A stretch of DNA of 64,000 nucleotides, taken from Tubiluchus corallicola. Lineage: Eukaryota > Priapulida > Priapulimorpha > Priapulimorphida > Tubiluchidae. Positions within the stretch are counted from its first letter, which is position 1. Each line of letters starts with the position of its first letter. The translations under genes and the position numbers were made by a program. Location of the stretch: the NCBI GenBank assembly GCA_030141605.1, contig JAQGDQ010002369.1, positions 372,001-436,000 on the forward strand, given 5' to 3'. This document shows, one piece after another, positions 59,620-64,000 of this stretch. Under the pieces are notes generated by a model. The model saw only the letters and a list, made by a program, of their open reading frames with translations. It was not told the DNA's origin and ran no database searches.

Positions 59620-61775
59620 TCCTTCTGCAATAAAGACTGCATCGCTTCTTTCAGACCTGTATACCGTTTCAATACCTGATCATTATTGATCGCGATGGCA
59701 ATTGCTTTTTTCGATCCCACAAGAATTACTTTTCTTTTGCCACGGGTGACTGCCGTGTAGATCAAATTTCTGTATAAAAGCTTGAAGTGGCATGTATGGA
59801 CCGGCATCACAATACAGGGACATTCACTGCCCTGATATTTGTGCACCGAGGCCGCATAAGCAAGAATGATCTCATCGAGCTCTGAAAAATCATACTCGAT
59901 CAATCTTCCATCGAATTCGATCCCCATGGTCTGTTCCGTCGCGTCGATTGAGTTAATGAATCCCACATCGCCATTATAGACATTCTTATCGTAATTGTTT
60001 CTGATCTGCATCACCTTGTCTTTGACATGGAAACGTCTGCCGCCACGGAAAAAAGGAGTCTTTGATGGATTGAGAGCCTGCTGCAGGGAGTGATTCAGGT
60101 TCTCAATTCCGATCATTCCCTTTTTCATCGGAGCTAAAACCTGAACATTTCGAACCGGGTTGAACTTCCAAGTCTTCGGGATGTCCTCGCAAACCAACTG
60201 CAGGATTTTTGCATGGATCTGTTCAATATCCTCTTCTTCAAAAAACTGAAAATCACTCCAGACTGCATTCGTTAAAATAGGAAATTCTCCGTGATTGATC
60301 TTATGGGCATTGACGATAATCTTGGAACCTTTGGCCTGCCTGAAGATCTCATTCAGTCTTGTGACGCCCAGCATTTCAGATGCGATCAGGTCCTTAAGTA
60401 CATAACCCGCTCCAATACTCGGCAGCTGATCTATGTCGCCGATGAACAAGATCCGCGTCTCATCAGGAACCGCTTTAAGCAGGTGGAACATCAGTTGTGT
60501 GTCGATCATACTCGCTTCATCGATGATGGTGAGATCGGCATTTAAACGGTTTGTTTCATCCCTTTTAAATTTTCCGGTGCCAAAATCGAATTCTAACAGC
60601 CCATGGATCGTATAAGCTTTCTTAAAGGTGATTTGATTCAACCTTTTGGCCGCACGTCCCGTAGGGGCCGCTAAAATGATCTTATCAGTGATCTTTTGCG
60701 TGATGGTCAGGATGGCTTGAGTGATCGTAGTCTTTCCTGTACCTGGTCCGCCTGTAATGATATGCACTTTTTCACTGACGCCGGCTTCAACGCCTTTCTT
60801 CTGTTCTTCCGCAAGTCCAATGTTGAGCTTTTCCTGAACCCATTCCACTGCTTTTCCCAGGTCGACCGAACGGATGGCAGGGAAATTCTTTTTCAATCTA
60901 GCAAGTTCCTTCGCAATTCCCTGCTCGTAATAATGGAGGGGTCCGACCCAAACAAAAGAACGTCCTTCGATCATTTTTTGATAAAGTTGTTCCTGGTCGA
61001 TCAGTTTTTGGATTCCTTCCTGGACCAGTCGTTCATCCACTTCGAGAATGTTCTGCGACGCCGGAATCAATTCTTCTACGGGATAACAAGTATGCCCATC
61101 AGAGGAAAGCTCCCAAAGCGTATGTTCAATCCCTGCCTCAATCCGTTGAGGAGAGTCCTTTCCCAGACCTAAATGTCCCGCAATTGCATCCGCAGTTTTA
61201 AAACCAATGCCGAAGACATCCTTGGCAAGCTGGTAAGGATTTTCTTTGACCTTTTCAATACTGATATCGCCATACTTCTTATAGATCTTCTGTGCATAGG
61301 AGGGACTGACGCCATGAGATCGTAAAAAGATCATCACAGTTCGGATGGACCGCTGGTCCTGCCAGCTTTGAATGATCTTTTCCAACTTTCTTTCACCGAT
61401 CCCGGTGATCTCCAACAACCTTGCCGGACTCTCATCGAGAACTTGAAGAGTGTCTTTCCCAAAAGTATCTACGATTTTCTCTGCATAGACTGGTCCGATT
61501 CCCTGTACAAGGCCTGATTCCAGATACTTCTGGATGCCCATCACATCTTTAGGCGCTTCGATGCTATGTTCCTTCACTTCGAACTGCCTTCCATGATGGG
61601 GATGCATCTTCCATTCCCCCTTGCAACGGACCGTTTCTCCCGGCTGCAGTGAAGGAATGTATCCAACAATCGTTGTAAGTTCTTCTTTCCGAGGCTCTTT
61701 CAGACGAGCGACTGTGAAACCGTTTTCTGGCTGTGAAAAGACAATGTTCTCGATGAATCCAAAAAGTTCTTCCAT
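59586..61775 (-). CDS. recD2: RecD2-type 5'-3' DNA helicase
   Basis: 729 residues, the RecBC-independent RecD2 form. An N-terminal OB-like region (FTVARLKEPRKEELTTIVGY) is followed by helix-hairpin-helix repeats (LLEITGIGERKLEKIIQSWQ; FGIGFKTADAIAGHLGLGKD). Helicase motif I is IITGGPGTGKTTITQAIL, motif II LTIIDEASMIDTQLMFHLL, motif III FIGDIDQLPSIGAGYVLKDL, and the C-terminal motif is ILAYAASVHKYQGSECP, with VTRGKRKVILVG at the end. It unwinds DNA in repair or replication. It converges with and overlaps metG at the 3' ends; in Chlamydia the equivalent also follows metG. Confidence 0.93.
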   Translation of the reverse strand: MEELFGFIENIVFSQPENGFTVARLKEPRKEELTTIVGYIPSLQPGETVRCKGEWKMHPHHGRQFEVKEHSIEAPKDVMGIQKYLESGLVQGIGPVYAEKIVDTFGKDTLQVLDESPARLLEITGIGERKLEKIIQSWQDQRSIRTVMIFLRSHGVSPSYAQKIYKKYGDISIEKVKENPYQLAKDVFGIGFKTADAIAGHLGLGKDSPQRIEAGIEHTLWELSSDGHTCYPVEELIPASQNILEVDERLVQEGIQKLIDQEQLYQKMIEGRSFVWVGPLHYYEQGIAKELARLKKNFPAIRSVDLGKAVEWVQEKLNIGLAEEQKKGVEAGVSEKVHIITGGPGTGKTTITQAILTITQKITDKIILAAPTGRAAKRLNQITFKKAYTIHGLLEFDFGTGKFKRDETNRLNADLTIIDEASMIDTQLMFHLLKAVPDETRILFIGDIDQLPSIGAGYVLKDLIASEMLGVTRLNEIFRQAKGSKIIVNAHKINHGEFPILTNAVWSDFQFFEEEDIEQIHAKILQLVCEDIPKTWKFNPVRNVQVLAPMKKGMIGIENLNHSLQQALNPSKTPFFRGGRRFHVKDKVMQIRNNYDKNVYNGDVGFINSIDATEQTMGIEFDGRLIEYDFSELDEIILAYAASVHKYQGSECPCIVMPVHTCHFKLLYRNLIYTAVTRGKRKVILVGSKKAIAIAINNDQVLKRYTGLKEAMQSLLQKDQETMLPGFSF

Positions 61776-61886
61776 AACCGAGACAACTTATCAGGATAAA
61801 AGATTCCCTTCAATCCACCTTTCTGGAAAGCATTGAAGCTTCTTGCTTTGCATTAAAATAAATGAGTTCTTAGAATGGTCGCTCAT

Positions 61887-61958
61887 TCCGGGTTAGCTCA
61901 GTGGTAGAGCAGTTGACTGTTAATCAATTGGTCGCAGGTTCGAATCCCGCACCCGGAG
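61887..61958 (+). tRNA. tRNA-Asn (anticodon GTT)
   Basis: A 72-base cloverleaf: acceptor TCCGGGT/ACCCGGA with discriminator G, D-arm TAGCTCAGTGGTAGAGCA, anticodon loop ACTGTTAAT, T-arm GCAGGTTCGAATCCCGC. CCA is not encoded. The 3' half (from the anticodon loop on) is repeated about 1 kb downstream. An AGGAG-rich hairpin lies just beyond (61970-61997) but without a T-run. Confidence 0.95.
61917..61958 (+). repeat. Direct repeat, tRNA-Asn 3' half (possible att site, copy 1)
   Basis: 42 bp from the anticodon loop to the end of tRNA-Asn. 41 of 42 bases match 62948-62989. Repeats of the 3' end of a tRNA gene are the usual mark of site-specific integration there. Confidence 0.75.
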
Positions 61959-62185
61959 TAATAGGGAATGAAGGAGTTGGATTACTCCTGCTCCTTCAAG
62001 TCCCATAGAACTTATCATCAGCTAATTACACTAAAAATTCTTTTCGATTTAACAGAGCCAAACCTGCTTATTTTACTTTCCTTCGATTTCTTATAGGCGA
62101 ATTTCCGTTAAAATACGTGTTTTTTCGTATAGGCTCTTTACCGGAAATCCATTAAAATATCTGTCCTTTAATAAGGAGAGATAAT

Positions 62186-62544
62186 ATGTGTGAAAAAATA
62201 ACCAAATGTCTATCAACAGCTTGCGCCTCAGCGACTGCTCTTGGAGCCGCTGCATGGATGTTACAAGAACCGCTCACTGAGTATATACAGACAGCAGCAA
62301 AAGTCACAGAGCGATTTGGGGAGACCGTGAACGAGGGAACAAAAAAGACCTTTGAAGGCTTTTTTATACAGGAGCTGCAGGAGCATCTGGATACGGATCA
62401 ACGTATTTTGGCGACCGTTATATAGAAAAATGCGACTCACTGACGCAGAGCCTTCCCTGCTTTACGTTTGGCGTTGGGTGCTTCGTACTTGGGGGAGTAG
62501 CTATTATTACTCTAGTTTCATGCTATGAAAACATCAAAAAATAA
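62186..62544 (+). pseudogene. Small membrane protein family, copy 1, frameshifted
   Basis: AAGGAGAG precedes an ATG opening MCEKITKCLSTACASATALG, AAAWMLQEPL, an N-terminus with one hydrophobic patch. The frame stops at 62425. From about 62355, after a run of six T, a second frame reads GAAGASGYGSTYFGDRYIEK and ends with a hydrophobic helix and SCYENIKK before TAA at 62544. The Y/HFGD block and the following helix match copies 2 and 3, so this is one gene of about 118 codons broken by an indel at the T-run. Function unknown. Confidence 0.6.
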
Positions 62545-62553
62545 GGATGATAT

Positions 62554-62954
62554 ATGAATATTACAAATAATCTAAAATATTTTTCTAATGAGCTGGAGTT
62601 GTTTCAAATGGTTAAACAGAGTCAAGACTCTGAATATTCTCGCATAAAAAGCCTTGCAATAATGATCTTCGTTTCAACAGGAGCAACAATTGGATCTGTT
62701 CACTTTGGCGATTGTTATTTTGCGGATATTGTACTCATCTGTATCAAGATATCTCTTGTTTCGGTAATGCTGTAGCGTGTAGTGCATTGGCAGTACTGTC
62801 TATATCTACTTTGGCCTACTTTCTAGCTAAAGAAACTAGCATGGGTTTTAGCAATCAAAGCGAACAGACAAAGACTGTACATTCTCAAAACACGAAGGAA
62901 GATAAAAATTTAGAGTATATTCCAAATAGCGAGGGTACTTTCAACGTCTGTTAA
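62554..62954 (+). pseudogene. Small membrane protein family, copy 2, frameshifted
   Basis: Begins MNITNNLKYFSNELELFQMV and reaches STGATIGSVHFGDCYFAD; here the frame shifts (about 62735). The neighbouring frame carries CTHLYQDISCFGNAVACSAL and then AVLSISTLAYFLAKETS, a hydrophobic helix, and a polar tail. Copy 3 has the uninterrupted equivalent (FGDYHIDECTHLYLDIS). The stop TAA lies inside the duplicated tRNA-Asn fragment, so the C-terminus was fixed by that junction. A strong ATAAGGATGATAT precedes the start, shared with copy 3. Confidence 0.6.
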
Positions 62955-62989
62955 TCAATTGGTCGCAGGTTCGAATCCCGCACCTGGAG
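62948..62989 (+). repeat. Direct repeat, tRNA-Asn 3' half (possible att site, copy 2)
   Basis: Second copy of the 42-bp tRNA-Asn 3' half with one change (CACCTGGAG for CACCCGGAG). It has no 5' half, so it cannot make a tRNA. Confidence 0.75.
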
Positions 62990-63015
62990 CATCTTATGTA
63001 TATGGAGCCCCATTT

Positions 63016-63681
63016 ATGAAAAAGTTACTTTGTTTTCTGTTTGTTTTCTTTTCTCCTTTTACCTTTATTCATAGTGCAGCTTCATTAGACCAGGATGTGG
63101 TGGAACTATTAATCCCAAAGCTCAATAGTGATCGGATCGAATATTTTTTTGGTAGTTTTGGCGTTGAAGTTTTCGAGGATATTCCTGCCCCATTTGCTGA
63201 AAGCAGGGTGAGCAATCTCTTTTCCATTCATAATGATCAGAAAGTCTGTCGAACATTTGCTGTTGTAGATTTTCAACAACCCATGCATGACAGCCTAAGA
63301 CAGGTGCATAAAGAAATCAAAAATGGGACAGCTATTGGTATTGCTCTACGCAAGAGTGGATGGAAGATAGAAAAACGTCCCGTCTATTTTGGTTCTGTTT
63401 CTCTATCATCTCAAATTCAAGCCTTGATGCATGAAAATAATGCAGATCAAGCGGCCGTTCATATCTATAAGCTTGTCATTTCAAAAGAGGGGTTCAATGA
63501 GGGGATTCACTACTGCACGATCATTGAAGTTCAGAATCCACAATATCTGGACTCTTCTTGGCTAAGGTCTTTATATTCTCATCAATATGATGAATATCAG
63601 ACGATTACTGAGGAAGTGAGGGCATTGATGGATTCTTTAAATGAACTGATTAGTAACTTTCCAAGGAATCTTGTCGACTGA
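63016..63681 (+). CDS. Exported hypothetical protein
   Basis: 221 residues with a clear signal peptide (MKKLLCFLFVFFSPFTFIHS, cleavage near Ala-Ala-Ser), and GGAG about 9 bases upstream of the ATG. The upstream open stretch lies in the tRNA-like repeat and is not used. The mature protein is an alpha/beta mixture without recognised motif (SDRIEYFFGSFGVEVFEDIP; YFGSVSLSSQIQALMHENNA; GIHYCTIIEVQNPQYLDSSW). It lies between the second tRNA repeat and copy 3 of the decayed family and is intact, in contrast to those. The signal peptide resembles that of the 35.9-kb surface protein (MKKFLCFFLLFSPFYF). Function unknown. Confidence 0.6.
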   Translation: MKKLLCFLFVFFSPFTFIHSAASLDQDVVELLIPKLNSDRIEYFFGSFGVEVFEDIPAPFAESRVSNLFSIHNDQKVCRTFAVVDFQQPMHDSLRQVHKEIKNGTAIGIALRKSGWKIEKRPVYFGSVSLSSQIQALMHENNADQAAVHIYKLVISKEGFNEGIHYCTIIEVQNPQYLDSSWLRSLYSHQYDEYQTITEEVRALMDSLNELISNFPRNLVD

Positions 63682-63757
63682 AGGCTTTTCTAGAATGATG
63701 TTAAATCAATTGCTCTAATTTCATGCTATGAAAACATTAAAAAATAAGGAACAACAT

Positions 63758-64000
63758 ATGAAAATAGAAAATAATCTAAAATCTTTTTCTAGAAATTTGG
63801 AATTAGTCTAAACTATCAAGCAAAATCATGAGTTCGAAGATTCACGCATGAAAAATCTTGCAAAAATGATTCTCATTTCTGCAGGTGCTGCAATCGGAGC
63901 CACTTATTTCGGTGATTATCATATAGATGAATGTACTCATCTGTATCTAGATATCTCTTGATTCAGTAGTGGTGTAGCATCTTTTGCACTAACAATGCTA
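63758..64000 (+). pseudogene. Small membrane protein family, copy 3, with nonsense codons (runs off the window)
   Basis: Starts MKIENNLKSFSRNLELV, followed by an in-frame TAA, then continues KQNHEFEDSRMKNLAKMILI and GATYFGDYHIDECTHLYLDI to a TGA, and on to the window edge. It aligns with copy 2 throughout. Just before it (63690-63747) is a remnant matching the 3' end of copy 1 (SCYENIKK and stop), so the unit copy 1 plus copy 2 was duplicated as a block. Confidence 0.6.

Noticed and set aside
61970-61997. Terminator after tRNA-Asn
   Set aside because: GAAGGAG/CTCCTTC hairpin is present, but it has a long loop and no following T-run.
62948-62989. Second tRNA-Asn gene
   Set aside because: Only the 3' half is present, without acceptor 5' strand or D-arm.

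Overview
The window reads as chromosome of a member of the phylum Chlamydiae, most likely one of the amoeba- or invertebrate-associated (environmental) families rather than Chlamydia itself. The main reason is gene order. lptF/lptG - tilS - ftsH - (convergent) pnp - rpsO - tadA - small ORF - rhomboid-like protein, and then rpmE - prfA - prmC - ffh - rpsP - trmD - rplS - rnhB - (yicC) gmk - omega-like - metG - recD2, match two blocks of the Chlamydia trachomatis chromosome as I remember it (roughly CT838-CT846 and CT022-CT033). Here the two blocks lie side by side and are opened up by accessory genes. Codon use is moderately AT-rich throughout. Genus cannot be fixed from the sequence alone.

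Layout. 1-3.0 kb: small exported or membrane proteins of unknown role, one frameshifted, two of them behind the same 80-bp upstream element. 3.0-4.3 kb: two decayed LuxR-type regulators; an inverted copy of the same gene pair lies at 31.9-33.0 kb. 4.35-12.9 kb: a metabolic island with a stand-alone adenylation domain, an SAM methyltransferase, an MFS transporter, an MIO enzyme resembling phenylalanine 2,3-aminomutase, two alpha/beta hydrolases (one dead) and a glutamine synthetase that begins with a signal peptide. 13.1-21.6 kb: core genes (lptG, lptF, GYF-domain protein, tilS, ftsH), with a TnpB element inserted between lptF and lptG so that the transposon end now carries the lptG start codon. 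21.7-33.1 kb: a second accessory segment between ftsH and pnp, holding three ankyrin-repeat paralogues, two NCS1-like permeases, unknown proteins, a stray copy of the pnp 3' end and the LuxR pair.

33.1-46.1 kb is mostly core translation, RNA and secretion genes, with one frameshifted beta-barrel/beta-helix surface protein (35.9-37.9 kb) and a palindromic MITE-like element ahead of ffh. 46.2-53.8 kb is a head-to-tail array of six metabolite:H+ symporter (MHS/ProP-like) genes; the sixth carries two in-frame amber codons. 53.9-55.7 kb has an Inc-like bilobed membrane protein and two small unknown genes. 55.9-61.8 kb is yicC-gmk-omega-metG and convergent recD2. 61.9-64 kb starts with tRNA-Asn, whose 3' half is repeated 1 kb downstream, among decaying copies of a small membrane-protein family and one intact exported protein.

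How it fits together: the core genes form tightly coupled operons (many ATGA overlaps). The accessory genes suggest an intracellular organism importing host metabolites (six MHS carriers, two NCS1-like permeases), secreting ankyrin and Inc-like effectors, and possibly making a small amino-acid-derived compound. Pseudogenes are concentrated in the accessory segments and the core genes look intact. All functional statements come from reading motifs and from family knowledge; no database search was run.
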